Of a DNA stretch of 64,000 nt, positions 39,063-47,979 are shown one piece after another. A program made the translations under genes and the position numbers. The stretch's first letter is position 1, and each line of letters begins with the position of its first letter. The notes under the pieces were generated by a model. It did no database searches. It was not told the DNA's origin and was given only the letters and a program-made list of their open reading frames with translations. Source of the DNA: an uncultured bacterium (GTDB lineage Bacteria > Cyanobacteriota > Vampirovibrionia > Gastranaerophilales > Gastranaerophilaceae); the NCBI GenBank assembly GCA_902792085.1, contig CADAYE010000009.1, forward strand, positions 1 to 64,000. The letters run 5' to 3'.

Positions 39063-39284
39063 ATGCAAAAAGGCGCAAAAGAATACATAAAATCACTTTT
39101 GGCATTAAGAGGCATAACAATAAAACAACTTGCCGAAATGATTGCCCTCAAAACAGGTAAACCATGTTTACCGACATCTCTTTCAAATAAATTTTCAAGA
39201 GGAACTATGCAATTCAGCGAAGTCCAAATGATTGCAGAACTACTTGGTTTTGAAATTACATTCAACGATATTGAATTAAAATAA
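39063..39284 (+). CDS. Small HTH-like regulator
   Basis: 73 residues from the ATG at 39063, placed by the promoter six bases upstream. The sequence (IKSLLALRGITIKQLAEMIALKTGKP ... SLSNKFSRGTMQFSEVQMIAELLGFEITF) reads as a lambda-repressor-like helix-turn-helix with a recognition helix around SLSNKFSRG and a LLGFEI end typical of phage-type repressors. It probably binds the palindrome at 38964-39009. A longer reading frame upstream runs through the promoter and is not credible. Confidence 0.72.
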   Translation: MQKGAKEYIKSLLALRGITIKQLAEMIALKTGKPCLPTSLSNKFSRGTMQFSEVQMIAELLGFEITFNDIELK

Positions 39285-39346
39285 TAATTACGGTCTACCC
39301 CTTTTGGACATGTTGATTTTTGAAAAAACATCATTAAATAGTTTGT

Positions 39347-40456
39347 ATGGTGTTTAATAGTGTAAAAAATTATTATGAAATTTTAGAAGTTGATACGGAT
39401 GCAGATATTACTCAAATAAAATCTGCTTACCGCAAACTTGCACGCAAATATCACCCCGATGTTAATAAATCGCCGGAAGCGATAGAGATGTTCAAAGAAA
39501 TTACAAATGTTTATGAAACACTTTGCAATGACGAAGAACGCAAAAAATACGACATAGTAAACGGTATTTTTAAAAAATCCCCCAAAACTGAAAACAGCAC
39601 TAAAGCCGAAAATATTAAAGAGCAAGCAAAACAGACAACTCAATCAGAACCAAAAGAAGAAAATAACAAGACGGAAGAAGTAAAACAGGAACCCCCAAAA
39701 CAAGACTCGCCAAAAAGCGAACAAAAGACACACTCAAAATCACAAAAACAAAATTCAATTTTTAAAACCATAAAATATTGGAGTGCAAAATTCAGAAAAA
39801 GCCAAAAAGAAAAAGAATCTAAAAAGCCACAAAAAGGTGAAAACTTAACAACAGAAGTCGTAATTACTCCTGATGAAGTTATGACGGGTTCAAAACGAAT
39901 AATAAATATCCGCACCACAAAGACATGTCCAAAATGTTTCGGGCATAAATTTGCAAATGGCGACAAATGTGCTAATTGCGGCGGCAAGGGAACTATTACA
40001 GAAACAAAAAAAATTACACTCACAATCCCGAAAGGGGTAAAAGACGGAGCAAAACTTCGTCTGAAAGGCGAGGGAGCCTCAGGCAAAAACGGCGGAGCAA
40101 ACGGTGATGTTTATGTCAAAATCAGAATTGAGACAAAAACTCAGGTGCATTTTGATAAACTGAACATTTATTATAATGTGCCTATAACGCCGTTTGAAGC
40201 CGCTTTGGGGGAAGAAATTTCCATTCCTGCATTTGACGGAACAATAAAATTGAAACTTCCTAAAAACACCTGTTCGGGACAAAAATTCCGTATTGCAAAG
40301 CAGGGTTTAAAGAAAAACGGCAAAGTTGGTGATTTAATTATTACTGTAAGTATTGAATTTTCTCATAATTTGTCGGATGATGAAATCAAACTGTACGAAC
40401 AGTTGAAAAATTTATCATCAGATAATGTGAGGAAAAATTTTGGCTACGGAAGTTAA
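39347..40456 (+). CDS. DnaJ-like co-chaperone with reduced zinc finger
   Basis: 369 residues. The N-terminal J domain (about 8-72) has the HPD motif in KYHPDVNK that stimulates Hsp70. Residues 80-165 are a long Lys/Glu/Gln/Ser linker in place of the usual Gly/Phe region. The zinc region has only two of the four CxxC units (CPKC and CANC with GGKG), and the C-terminal substrate domains follow (LTIPKGVKDGAKLRLKGEG). It is therefore between DnaJ and CbpA in design. The 3' end overlaps queE by 17 bases. No dnaK is nearby. Confidence 0.87.
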   Translation: MVFNSVKNYYEILEVDTDADITQIKSAYRKLARKYHPDVNKSPEAIEMFKEITNVYETLCNDEERKKYDIVNGIFKKSPKTENSTKAENIKEQAKQTTQSEPKEENNKTEEVKQEPPKQDSPKSEQKTHSKSQKQNSIFKTIKYWSAKFRKSQKEKESKKPQKGENLTTEVVITPDEVMTGSKRIINIRTTKTCPKCFGHKFANGDKCANCGGKGTITETKKITLTIPKGVKDGAKLRLKGEGASGKNGGANGDVYVKIRIETKTQVHFDKLNIYYNVPITPFEAALGEEISIPAFDGTIKLKLPKNTCSGQKFRIAKQGLKKNGKVGDLIITVSIEFSHNLSDDEIKLYEQLKNLSSDNVRKNFGYGS

Positions 40457-41117
40457 AATCAAAGAAATATTTGAATCAATACAGGGCGAAAGCCCGTTTG
40501 TCGGAACAAAACAGCTATTTATCCGATTTTGCGGTTGTAATCTTAATTGTGACTATTGCGATACGAATTTTGATGCAAAAGATGCAGTTTCTTATACTGC
40601 AGAAAGTTTGGTAAAAAAAATTCAAAATAATTATGACCTTAAAAGAATTCATTCCGTTTCTTTAACGGGCGGAGAACCGCTTTTGCACGCACAGTTTATA
40701 AATGAATTTGTTCATTTTTTGCCAGATATAAAAATTTATCTTGAAACTAATGCGACATTAACAGATGAATTGTTAAATGTAAAAGATAAAATTGATATAA
40801 TTTCTGCAGATATCAAACTGCCAAGTTCGGCAGGCAAAGACACATTTGACCTGCACGATAAGTTTTTAGAAAATTGCAACGGGATTTATACTTTTGCAAA
40901 AATAGTTTTTGATAAAAATATAACTGACGAAGAAATAAAGACCTGTGCAAATTTAGGTGAAAAACACAATATAGTGCTTATACTTCAACCCAAAATGGAC
41001 GGGAATAAAATGAGCGTGGATAACGATTTTTGCCAAAATATTTTAAATAAATTTTTAAATATTTATCCAAATACCAGACTCATACCTCAGGTACATAAAT
41101 TTTTGAATTTAAGATAG
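40440..41117 (+). CDS. queE: 7-carboxy-7-deazaguanine synthase QueE
   Basis: 225 residues, a radical SAM enzyme converting 6-carboxytetrahydropterin to 7-carboxy-7-deazaguanine in the queuosine pathway. The N-terminal FESIQGESPFVG is diagnostic; the cluster-binding CNLNCDYC has the CxxxCxxC spacing, and SLTGGEPLL is the SAM-binding GGE motif. It begins at TTG with GAGG upstream, inside the end of the DnaJ-like gene. QueH at 28610 acts later in the same pathway. Confidence 0.93.
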   Translation: MATEVKIKEIFESIQGESPFVGTKQLFIRFCGCNLNCDYCDTNFDAKDAVSYTAESLVKKIQNNYDLKRIHSVSLTGGEPLLHAQFINEFVHFLPDIKIYLETNATLTDELLNVKDKIDIISADIKLPSSAGKDTFDLHDKFLENCNGIYTFAKIVFDKNITDEEIKTCANLGEKHNIVLILQPKMDGNKMSVDNDFCQNILNKFLNIYPNTRLIPQVHKFLNLR

Positions 41118-41243
41118 CAAAAAAAATTGTTTTTTATACATACTTTACTGAAATAAAACAAATTTAATTCAGTAACATACCAATTAAATCAAAAATGTTT
41201 GACCTTGCACATAAAATTTTGGCAAAATTATAAAGGTTTTAAT

Positions 41244-42626
41244 TTAGCCAAAATATTTTTGCAGGCTGTCTTTATCAAAGACTTCAATACTATTTTTCGA
41301 GTGAATAAATATCATTGATGTGGTTATTGTTTTTAAGGTGTCAAAGTCTGAGAATGCCATTTTAGAGCGCAAATCATCCATATTATTTGATAAAAACTCC
41401 ATAATAATGGTTTTCCCATCATAAACAAGACTTGAGAAATAATCAAAAGATGCTTTTGATTTAATACCCTCAAGATAGATTATATCGGGGTTTTGGAAGG
41501 TTATAAATCTTGCAGCCTTATCCATATTAAACCCGACATTTTCGTTAAATTCGCACTGATTAACACCTTTAAGTTCATATTTTGCGATACTTTCAAGCGT
41601 CATAATATTTTTCGAAGTCGTTTTTGCCGCTTCCTGCAACAGTGAATAAATAACATGAGTTTTACCGCTTAATGATGAACCGCAAACTAAAATTATACCC
41701 GGCTTTTCAAGTGACTGACGGATTTCTGACAATTCAAATTTTGAACCGATAATTTCGGATAACTGTTTGGGCGGTTTATAAATTTTTAGGAAAATTCTTT
41801 CCCCCATAATTGTTGGGAAAGTTGAAACACTTGACATTACAACAATATCATCTACTTTAAAACAAAGTTTACCAAGTTGCGGAACCTCAGATACTGACGG
41901 ATCAAGTTCGGATAAACTCTTTAATTTCGCGACAAAAGAGGAGATTAAAACGGCAGGAATAAAGCCTTTGTTAATTATCTCACTCTGTTTTTTAAAGTTT
42001 ACACCCAAACCTTCATCTTCACCCTGAAAAACTACTTCATGAATATCTTCCACAATTGCCTGTTTTAAAATTGCACGAATAATTTTTTGAATATGGTCAT
42101 CGCTCAAATCTTCTTTATGAAGTTCCTCTCTCCAATCATATCCGCTATCATAACCTGTCAAGATATTCCCGACTGTTACATCTGTTTTGTAATATTCATC
42201 AATTTTTTTCAAAATAGTTTCTTCATTTGCAAGTACAGGGTCAATTTCGCACTCCGCACTTTCCATAATTTTATCTATGGCAAAAAGATTACGAGGATCT
42301 GACATTGCAACAGTCAGAGTGTTTTCAATTTTAAAAAGCGGAATGATTTTATATCGTCTCGCATCTGAATAATTTATGTACTTTAAGCATTTTTTATCCG
42401 GTTCATAATCGTCAAGATTTACAAACGGAGTATGTAGTTTTGCCTCAAGAAATTTTATAAGTTGTTCTTCAGTTATAAATCCGGAATCAATTAGTGCCTG
42501 ACCGATATTGATATTTCTGGCATCCGCAATTTCCTGTGCCTGTTCAACTATTTCATACTGAACAAGCCCATCTCTAACTAAATCATACTTTAATGTTTCA
42601 AGAGTTTTGTTTGTAATTGCAGTCAT
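41244..42626 (-). CDS. PilB/GspE-like protein with degenerate ATPase motifs
   Basis: 460 residues. The N-terminal 60-90 residues match the MshEN/GspE N-domain (NIGQALIDSGFITEEQLIKFLEAKLHTPFVNL), a type known to bind cyclic-di-GMP. The C-terminal half has the T2SS/T4P ATPase fold with an intact Walker A (GSSLSGKT), but the Walker B reads PDIIYLEGIKS where PDIIMVGEIRD is expected, the Asp box is LESIAKY, the His-box histidine is absent, and the four-cysteine zinc site is missing. I infer a regulatory or structural relative rather than an active pilus motor. Its ATG overlaps the regulator's stop by one base. Confidence 0.8.
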   Translation of the reverse strand: MTAITNKTLETLKYDLVRDGLVQYEIVEQAQEIADARNINIGQALIDSGFITEEQLIKFLEAKLHTPFVNLDDYEPDKKCLKYINYSDARRYKIIPLFKIENTLTVAMSDPRNLFAIDKIMESAECEIDPVLANEETILKKIDEYYKTDVTVGNILTGYDSGYDWREELHKEDLSDDHIQKIIRAILKQAIVEDIHEVVFQGEDEGLGVNFKKQSEIINKGFIPAVLISSFVAKLKSLSELDPSVSEVPQLGKLCFKVDDIVVMSSVSTFPTIMGERIFLKIYKPPKQLSEIIGSKFELSEIRQSLEKPGIILVCGSSLSGKTHVIYSLLQEAAKTTSKNIMTLESIAKYELKGVNQCEFNENVGFNMDKAARFITFQNPDIIYLEGIKSKASFDYFSSLVYDGKTIIMEFLSNNMDDLRSKMAFSDFDTLKTITTSMIFIHSKNSIEVFDKDSLQKYFG

Positions 42627-43006
42627 TAACCTTCTACTTCCGTTGTTTCCAAATATTTTTGTACGATTTGTAAGACTTCATCCAAATCAAAAGGTTTTGT
42701 GATATATTCATTTGCTCCTGTTTCTTCACCTATAAGTTTATCTTCTTCCTGTGAGCGCGCGGTAATCATCAATATAGGAATATTTTGATATTTTTTATCG
42801 AACTTTAAAAGACGACTGATTTTGTATCCATTAATTCTTGGCATCATAACATCAAGAATAATTAAATCCGGTATGATTTCTCTTGCCAAATTTAAGCCAT
42901 CTTCTCCGTTATAAGCGCAATAGCAAGTATAATTACTGCCTTCGAGAACAAATTTTAAACTCTCAACTATATCCTGTTCATCATCAACAATAAGAATTTT
43001 TTTCAT
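42626..43006 (-). CDS. Single-domain response regulator (CheY-like)
   Basis: 126 residues, receiver domain only. The acidic pair is in ILIVDDEQDIV, the phospho-aspartate in LIILDVMMPRINGY, the switch threonine in ILMITARS and the lysine in YITKPFD. With no output domain it must act by protein contact, and the obvious partner is the PilB-like protein translated from the overlapping TAATG. An AAGGG site precedes the ATG. The activating kinase is not adjacent. Confidence 0.9.
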   Translation of the reverse strand: MKKILIVDDEQDIVESLKFVLEGSNYTCYCAYNGEDGLNLAREIIPDLIILDVMMPRINGYKISRLLKFDKKYQNIPILMITARSQEEDKLIGEETGANEYITKPFDLDEVLQIVQKYLETTEVEG

Positions 43007-43089
43007 ACTTTCACCCTTAAAACAATGCTAATTTACTACAATATAACATATTTTTTACTTTAGGGAAATTTGTAACAAATGTATAAAAT

Positions 43090-43190
43090 AAAAGGCGATA
43101 GGGCGTTAAGTCTATAAGGCGATAGGGTATTTAAGATTATTAATATTAGTACTGTCTTATTACCCTCACGCATTATAGCCTTATCTGTTT
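43090..43190. repeat. Small GGCGATAGGG direct and inverted repeats
   Basis: AAGGCGATAGGG occurs twice (near 43092 and 43117), and ATAAGGC / GGGTA are matched by TACCC / GCCTTAT at 43160-43187, so the second copy can pair with the region downstream. Intergenic; function unknown. Confidence 0.4.
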
Positions 43191-43193
43191 GAA

Positions 43194-43403
43194 TTAATAA
43201 TTTTCACGATAAAAAATATCTTTATATGTAGTAAGTAAAAGAATAATCCCTGAAATACCGACGATTGAATAAATAATTCTTGACATAAGTGTCATTTCAC
43301 CAAATATCAAAGCAACCAAATCAAGATTCATAAATCCTATAAGTCCCCAATTTATTGCGCCGATAAGCACGAGTATATAGGCAATTGTTCTCAAAATATT
43401 CAT
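43194..43403 (-). CDS. DUF378 family small membrane protein
   Basis: 69 residues with two membrane helices (about 5-30 and 38-60). INWGLIGFMNLDLVALIFGE matches the DUF378/YuzA family of small membrane proteins of unknown function. AAAGGAG lies before the ATG. It stands alone between the regulator unit and yjbQ. Confidence 0.85.
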   Translation of the reverse strand: MNILRTIAYILVLIGAINWGLIGFMNLDLVALIFGEMTLMSRIIYSIVGISGIILLLTTYKDIFYRENY

Positions 43404-43536
43404 TATAAAACTCCTTTCTTTTTCATAATATTCTTTTGATAAATTAAATATTTCATCAGTCTGTTTACTTAGGTAAAATTTGCAAAAAAACTTTGTCCTT
43501 TGTAAAATATGAGAAAAGTTTTTGGGATAAATTATT

Positions 43537-43953
43537 ATGACGGTTATTAATGAAAATTTTACGGTTCACACCAAGGGGAATACAGATATTATTGATTTGA
43601 CGCCACAAATCAGAAATGTAGTTTATAATCATGGCTTACAAAATGCGGTAATTTATGTTTATGCACAGGGCAGTACGGTTTCAATTACCAATATAGAATT
43701 TGAACCCGGATTATTGGTTGATTTTCCAGAAGTAATGGAAAAACTTATTCCGACCAACAAGGATTATCACCATGATGCTATGTGGCATGACGGCAACGGG
43801 TATTCACATATTAGAGCATCTATTGTGGGGAATTCGACTTATGTGCCTTTAATTGACGGAGTATTGCAACTTGGTCAATGGCAGCAGGTTGTACTGATAG
43901 ACTTTGACAACAAAGCAAGAGCAAGAAAAGTCAATGTGCAGATAGTTTACTAA
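43537..43953 (+). CDS. yjbQ: YjbQ family protein (UPF0047)
   Basis: 138 residues, single-domain fold. The family motifs are HDAMWHDGNGYSHIRASIVGNS and GQWQQVVLIDFD near the C-terminus. YjbQ homologues have weak thiamine-phosphate synthase activity and bind metal through conserved histidines; the in vivo role is unsettled. ThiL at 1132 makes a link to thiamine metabolism conceivable. There is no clear ribosome site. Confidence 0.9.
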   Translation: MTVINENFTVHTKGNTDIIDLTPQIRNVVYNHGLQNAVIYVYAQGSTVSITNIEFEPGLLVDFPEVMEKLIPTNKDYHHDAMWHDGNGYSHIRASIVGNSTYVPLIDGVLQLGQWQQVVLIDFDNKARARKVNVQIVY

Positions 43954-44033
43954 CAAACTCTTGAAGTCTTTTACAACTTGCATTTTTATCATGCTGATAC
44001 TATAATTAAGTCTTAGAGGATTAAAGAAAAGTA

Positions 44034-45377
44034 ATGGATGGTTCAGGCATAAATACCATAGTTTTTAATTGGGTTATAGTATTTTTGTTATTGCTTGTGA
44101 ATGCGTTCTTTGTCGGTGCGGAGTTTGCGATTGTTCGTGCAAGAAAAAACCGCATTGAACAAATGGAAAAAGACGGCAATATTGATGCAAAACTTGCACT
44201 AAAAGCATTGGAAGATGTTAATTTCTTTATTGCTGCAGTTCAGGTCGGTGTAACTATTGCAAGTATCGGTATCGGTTGGTTTGGCTCTCCGACAATAGAA
44301 AAAATGCTGGCTCCTTTGTTGGAATCAATACCTGAAGTTCATGGTTATATCGCGCATATTGTTGTTGCAGTAGTAGCATTTATTTTAATAACATTTTTGC
44401 ATGTTTTAATCGGTGAACAAGTGCCAAAATGTATTGCACTCCAATATCCCGAAAAAATTTCACTTTTAGTTGCTAAACCGATGGATGTTTTTATGACATT
44501 GTCAAAGCCGTTTGTCTGGTTACTCAATAAAACCTGCAACGGGATTTTAAAAACATTGAGAATCCCTGTTAATCCGTCTTTAAAAACAGTTCATACAATT
44601 GACGATTTGGATATGTATGTTGAAAACAGTTATGACGAGGGGGTTTTAAACGAAACAGAAAAAGATATGTTCCATAATGTTTTGCAGTTTTCGGATTTGA
44701 CTGCGCACGAAGTTATGACTCCACGAACCGATATGGTTTGCGTTTCTATTGACACCCCGATTGATGAATTAAACAGCATTGCAACAGAAAATCAATATAC
44801 AAGATACCCTGTATATAGTGAAGACATTGACCATATTACAGGTTTTGTGCATGTAAAAGATTTGTTTATTCTTGCACTAAAAGACGAAACTCAACCAATT
44901 GAAAAAATTCAAAGAAAAATTCCGCTTGTACCGGAAACTATTACGCTTGATAAACTTGTGATGTTATTTAAAAAGCAACGCGCGCAAATGGCAATTGTTG
45001 TTGATGAATTTGGCGGAACTTCAGGTCTTATTACTCTTGAAGATGTTTTGGAAGAAATTTTTGGTGATGTTCAGGACGAATTTGATATTGATGAAGAAAA
45101 AGACATAAAAGAAATAAGACCGAAAGTCTTTGAAGTCGCAGGGACTATGCGTCTTGACGAACTCGCAAAATTTTTTGACATACCTGAAGAAGATTTGGAA
45201 GTTGAAGATGTTGATACCGTCGCAGGCCTTGTTGTAAAGGAACTTGAAAGAATTGCAAAGGTCGGCGACAGAGTAAATTATGGCGATTTTGTATTCACCG
45301 TTTCAGAAATTGACGGTGCAAGAATAATTAAAATTCTGCTTGTTAAAAATGAACAAAAGCAACCAATTGAACAATAA
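44034..45377 (+). CDS. CNNM/CorC family transporter-like protein (HlyC/CorC)
   Basis: 447 residues. The N-terminal DUF21/CNNM domain (about 5-200) has four membrane helices with the EFAIVRARKNRIEQ signature; two CBS domains (about 215-340) include VMTPRTDMVCV and VDEFGGTSGLITLEDVLEEIFG; a CorC_HlyC domain (about 360-440) ends the protein. The family handles Mg2+/Co2+ export or tolerance and is often misnamed hemolysin. A -10 box and GAGGA lie upstream of the ATG. Confidence 0.9.
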   Translation: MDGSGINTIVFNWVIVFLLLLVNAFFVGAEFAIVRARKNRIEQMEKDGNIDAKLALKALEDVNFFIAAVQVGVTIASIGIGWFGSPTIEKMLAPLLESIPEVHGYIAHIVVAVVAFILITFLHVLIGEQVPKCIALQYPEKISLLVAKPMDVFMTLSKPFVWLLNKTCNGILKTLRIPVNPSLKTVHTIDDLDMYVENSYDEGVLNETEKDMFHNVLQFSDLTAHEVMTPRTDMVCVSIDTPIDELNSIATENQYTRYPVYSEDIDHITGFVHVKDLFILALKDETQPIEKIQRKIPLVPETITLDKLVMLFKKQRAQMAIVVDEFGGTSGLITLEDVLEEIFGDVQDEFDIDEEKDIKEIRPKVFEVAGTMRLDELAKFFDIPEEDLEVEDVDTVAGLVVKELERIAKVGDRVNYGDFVFTVSEIDGARIIKILLVKNEQKQPIEQ

Positions 45378-45399
45378 AATATTTATTTTTGGTAACTAT

Positions 45400-45560
45400 A
45401 TAGGAGTTACCACAAAAATAAGTTAAAATCAGCACCCACCCCAACCCTCCCTCGTGAGGGAGGGAGAAATTTCAAATTGAACAGAATGTTTGGGTGGGTG
45501 ATTCCCCGTTAGGGATATTCGTTTTGCTAAAATTTTGTGGTAAATAATATATAATTGCCT
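45400..45560. repeat. Dispersed repeat D, copy 2
   Basis: Near-identical to 34021-34200. Inverted ends TACCACAAAA (45409-45418) and TTTTGTGGTA (45533-45542); an extra hairpin GGTAACT/AGTTACC (45392-45412). In copy 1 the equivalent outer arms are GGTATCA/TGATACC, changed on both sides. It lies between two convergent stop codons. Confidence 0.7.
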
Positions 45561-47041
45561 TATTTTTTATTTTTCTTTTCTTTTCGGTCACATTCTAATG
45601 CTTTATTCAGGTGTTCAATCAGTTCTGATGCGTGATAGTGCATTGCATGCTCAGATTTGTGGTGAATATCTACCAAATGATAATGCATTGCCATTTCAAC
45701 CTGAATTAAAGCAATATTATAATTGTAAATACTGTCTATATAACTGTCTAACGCCCTTATATAATCTTTTCTTGCATACTGCAACGCAACATAATTCAAC
45801 ACATCGGAACGATATTTTTTCTCAACAATTTCAAGATTTCTAAGAGCCTGTTCAAGTTCAATTTTTGCAGTCGGAACCTGTTTCTTTGCCCTATCAACAT
45901 TATTAAATGCTCTCAATAACTCATATTGCAAATCTTTTTTAAATAAATTGATTTCATTCTCCGCAATATTTAATTGTGCATCAGCACCCTTGACAGAATG
46001 TCTTAATTCCATCAAATTGACACTCGTTGATAAATTTACCCCGATACTCAAACTGTTATTGTTTGTAAAATTTGTATGGTTTAAACCATACCCGACATCA
46101 GCAGTCAAATCAGGCAGATAAGTCCTTTTTACATACTTTAAAGATTCTTCCATTGCATTTTTTGTGTTAATTAAAACCTGCAAGTCAGGACTGTTTTGGT
46201 ATGCGATATTTAAAGATTCACTCATCTTGAACGGAAAAACATAAGCCTCAAAAGGTTTAACTTCAACCCTTGATTTTGAGCCGTACGCATAATCATCATT
46301 GTAAGTAAATGTTTGAGTGTTCTGAATTTCATAATCAGGCTGGGAATCAATATACATAGCATTACTCAAGTCATATTTCGTATTATTATATGTATTTTCC
46401 GCCTCAATATATTTTATTTTTGCTTCACTCAAATTAAGTTCGGCAGTTGCAATATCAGGTTCAGTTTTTGTTCTCGCTATTTCCAAAAATTTCTCATTAA
46501 GATCCACATTGTTTTTCGCCACATTCAACAATGCTTTCGCCCTCAAAAGATTATAATATTTTGCCTTTATGTCAAATAAGGTGTAGCAAAGACTGTCCAT
46601 AAATTCATATTCAGCGGCAATTTTATTAAATTCTTCCATTTTAATAAATGCGGTAGTCTTGCCAAAATTATATATCAACTGACTCAAACCAACACTAATC
46701 TGAGGTAAATCTCTGTATCTTTTATCATAATAAATCCCATCAGAATTGCGCTGGTAATTAAATCCGACACCTGCACCTAAGGTCGGGAAGTATTGAGATT
46801 TTGCAATGCCTACATTACTCTTTGCAATGTCTAATTCGTATTTCTTGCGTTTAATTTTCGGACTGTTCTTAAAAGCCAAAGAAACACAGTCAATTATACT
46901 CAAAACCGTACCGTTTTTAATTTCTACGGCGGGTTTTAAAAATAATTCTTCCTCGTCGTGCTCATGTATTGCGCTGACGCTGTTTCCGGCTAATAAACAT
47001 GCTATTACCAGTGCCGAACATAATACCTTCTTTATGTTCAT
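45560..47041 (-). CDS. Second TolC family protein with His-rich tail
   Basis: 493 residues with a signal peptide (MNIKKVLCSALVIACLLAGNSVSA) followed by HEHDEEE. Two TolC/CzcC repeats of coiled coil and barrel strands fill the rest. The last 60 residues are rich in histidine (MHYHLVDIHHKSEH, MHYHASEL) and lysine, which suggests metal binding in the periplasm. There is no pump or adaptor gene next to it. A TGA-TATAAT box six bases before the ATG suggests a leaderless mRNA. Confidence 0.87.
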   Translation of the reverse strand: MNIKKVLCSALVIACLLAGNSVSAIHEHDEEELFLKPAVEIKNGTVLSIIDCVSLAFKNSPKIKRKKYELDIAKSNVGIAKSQYFPTLGAGVGFNYQRNSDGIYYDKRYRDLPQISVGLSQLIYNFGKTTAFIKMEEFNKIAAEYEFMDSLCYTLFDIKAKYYNLLRAKALLNVAKNNVDLNEKFLEIARTKTEPDIATAELNLSEAKIKYIEAENTYNNTKYDLSNAMYIDSQPDYEIQNTQTFTYNDDYAYGSKSRVEVKPFEAYVFPFKMSESLNIAYQNSPDLQVLINTKNAMEESLKYVKRTYLPDLTADVGYGLNHTNFTNNNSLSIGVNLSTSVNLMELRHSVKGADAQLNIAENEINLFKKDLQYELLRAFNNVDRAKKQVPTAKIELEQALRNLEIVEKKYRSDVLNYVALQYARKDYIRALDSYIDSIYNYNIALIQVEMAMHYHLVDIHHKSEHAMHYHASELIEHLNKALECDRKEKKNKK

Positions 47042-47056
47042 ATATTAATTATATCA
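47042..47056 (-). promoter_or_regulatory. Extended -10 box of the second TolC gene
   Basis: Minus strand TGA-TATAAT (TATAAT 47053-47048), six bases, ATG 47041-47039. No ribosome site. Confidence 0.55.
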
Positions 47057-47067
47057 TGACTGTCAAG

Positions 47068-47275
47068 GGGTAAATGTTGCCACCATTGGTTGAGCAAAGT
47101 TGACATTGGGTTAAGTATTTTTGGGTAAATGTTGCCACCATTGGTTGAGCAAAGTTGACATTGGTTTTAGTATATTTGGGTAAATGTTGCCACCATTGGT
47201 TGAGCAAAGTTGACATTTGGTTAAGTATTTTTGGGTAAATATTGCCACCATTGATTTAGTTAACTTGACAGGCTA
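47068..47275. repeat. Tandem array, four units of 55 bp
   Basis: Units start at 47068, 47123, 47178 and 47233, each beginning GGGTAAAT and containing TTGCCACCATTG and TTGACA (47100, 47155, 47210, 47265). The first three are almost identical; the fourth has diverged and supplies the -35 box of the rightward promoter. It lies between the divergent TolC gene and a small unknown gene, suggesting a set of binding sites. Confidence 0.9.
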
Positions 47276-47293
47276 ATTTTGATATTTTATTAT
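47265..47293 (+). promoter_or_regulatory. Consensus promoter at the end of the tandem array
   Basis: TTGACA (47265-47270), a 17-base spacer, TATTAT (47288-47293), 33 bases before the ATG at 47326, which has its own AAAGGGG ribosome site. Confidence 0.75.
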
Positions 47294-47325
47294 AAGTTCA
47301 TCAGATTTACACAAAGGGGAATTTT

Positions 47326-47796
47326 ATGAAAATTAGTGCATTAGCGCAATACAACTATTTTTGTGTATCAAATAATATCAAAAATCAACAGAATTTTAAA
47401 GGCTCAAAAGCCGAAATACTTACTCCGGAGCAATATGAAGAATACAATGATTTAAGAGTTTTTAATCATCATATTTATGAATATAAAAAGGGAATCAGAA
47501 GTCTTATCCTGACAACCGAAAAATCAAAATACCGCAAAGCAATAGAAGAAAAATTACAAAAAAACAATATTCCATATCTTATAAACAAACACGATAACAA
47601 AGAACTTATAAATGTATTTTTCGGAGATGAATCTTGTATAAAAGTCATCAGCACATTCAGCCCGAAACTTAACAGGCTTAATGCTGAACAGGATTTTATT
47701 TTAGGTGTATTGTTAGGGTATGATAAAGTTGCACAATGCGACAGATATCTTTCAATTAAAACAGGTAAATTGAAACTCGGACCAACAGAAGAATAA
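47326..47796 (+). CDS. Hypothetical protein with NFKG motif
   Basis: 156 residues, no family recognised. The N-terminus is polar with NQQNFKGSK at 21-28, similar in place and style to the ITFTG/VSFTG motifs of other small proteins here. The body is mixed alpha/beta and ends LSIKTGKLKLGPTEE. A strong promoter fed by a four-unit tandem array precedes it, so it may be highly or specifically regulated. Confidence 0.65.
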   Translation: MKISALAQYNYFCVSNNIKNQQNFKGSKAEILTPEQYEEYNDLRVFNHHIYEYKKGIRSLILTTEKSKYRKAIEEKLQKNNIPYLINKHDNKELINVFFGDESCIKVISTFSPKLNRLNAEQDFILGVLLGYDKVAQCDRYLSIKTGKLKLGPTEE

Positions 47797-47979
47797 GACA
47801 GTACGGCTATAGAAAAATGAGAGAGGGTTAAGCATATTGGTATGAAATATCGTATTTAGTATAACTTAGTCTGACTTCTGCACTATTTAATAAATGAGAT
47901 ACGGCACTTTTATAAAACTTAACTTAAAACAAATTAATAAAACATTTTTTTGATAACTTGTTCTTGATAATCTAAAAAT

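Noticed and set aside
47068-47275. CRISPR-like array
   Set aside because: The full 55-bp units repeat, including what would be spacers; there are only four units, no cas genes, and TTGACA boxes fit promoter-type sites better.
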